NCBI RefSeq assembly: GCF_000011185.1
Contig: NC_002689.2
Location: forward strand, 806,001-870,000
Direction of reading: 5' to 3'
From: Thermoplasma volcanium GSS1
GTDB taxonomy: Archaea > Thermoplasmatota > Thermoplasmata > Thermoplasmatales > Thermoplasmataceae
Length of the DNA: 64,000 bases
Both the position numbers and the translations under genes were made by a program. Of the stretch, positions 63,966-64,000 are shown in pieces (the first letter of the stretch is position 1; every line of letters begins with the position of its first letter). The notes under the pieces were generated by a model. It worked only from the letters and a program-made list of their open reading frames with translations, was not told the DNA's origin and did not search any database.

Positions 63966-64000
63966 ATGTATGAAATAAGGTTCCATGGAAGAGGTGGTCA
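63966..64000 (+). CDS. Start of a pyruvate:ferredoxin oxidoreductase gamma-type subunit
   Basis: Only 11 codons are in the window: MYEIRFHGRGG then a partial codon. This opening is the distinctive N-terminus of the gamma subunit of 2-oxoacid:ferredoxin oxidoreductases (family consensus xxEIRFHGRGGQGAVTAA), in which the GRGGQG loop binds CoA. Which 2-oxoacid is used cannot be seen. A TATA-like aataattaaatatta at about 63925-63939 precedes it. The preceding 275 bases (63691-63965) hold no gene. Confidence 0.75.
   Translation, partial: MYEIRFHGRGG

Overview
The window reads as a piece of a Thermoplasma chromosome, most likely T. volcanium. This is an inference. The base composition is AT-rich (about 40% GC by eye). 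A near-match to the tricorn-interacting aminopeptidase F3 is present, and the proteins are archaeal types: FtsZ, Hel308, Lhr-type helicase, family-5 uracil-DNA glycosylase, archaeal AlaRS and IleRS, Smc-ScpA and family-B DNA polymerase. Genes are packed tightly on both strands. Many start codons lie about 24-28 bases downstream of a TATA-like element, as expected for leaderless archaeal transcripts, and I used that spacing to choose several starts.

Layout. 1-9.5 kb: the 5' part of a chlorite-dismutase-family gene, ftsZ, cbiZ, moaD, an aldehyde ferredoxin oxidoreductase, and a run glyA - CBS/HPF-like protein - tldD - tldE. 9.5-18.5 kb: peptidase F3, a drug-type MFS exporter, then carA-carB-nth. 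18.5-26.5 kb: an APC amino acid permease and lysA sharing a divergent promoter with inverted repeats, then smc-scpA and a DUF998 membrane protein. 26.6-35.6 kb is the accessory-looking part: an MHS-type transporter, hyuB/hyuA, a decayed IS4-type transposase, a PLD-family protein, long AT-rich gene-poor stretches, a small DUF167 gene and two tRNA genes one base apart. 35.6-44.5 kb: hel308, a Trm5-like methyltransferase, a tiny polyacidic reading frame, a CoA-disulfide-reductase-like flavoprotein, an Lhr-type helicase and an S2P-like membrane protein whose zinc motif has been lost. 44.7-51 kb: alaS, a GAF protein related to free methionine sulfoxide reductase, an MscS channel, a gene-poor stretch and an MFS transporter. 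51-64 kb: polB, an ornithine cyclodeaminase-family enzyme, a SIS-domain isomerase, 3-hydroxyacyl-CoA dehydrogenase, UDG, an Nramp-like transporter behind a perfect palindrome, ileS, a tandem rhodanese, an unknown small protein paired with a histidine phosphatase, and the first codons of a pyruvate:ferredoxin oxidoreductase gamma-like gene.

Most of this is housekeeping: cell division, chromosome condensation, replication and repair, tRNA charging and modification, pyrimidine/arginine precursor synthesis, peptide breakdown, and tungsten/molybdenum and cobamide cofactor handling. I saw no CRISPR array, rRNA gene, intact insertion sequence or obvious defence island. The observations most worth checking are the 23-residue acidic microprotein, the apparent frameshift at the start of tldD, the S2P-like pseudoprotease, the CBS/HPF-like fusion, and the palindromes in front of the Nramp-like and APC/lysA genes.
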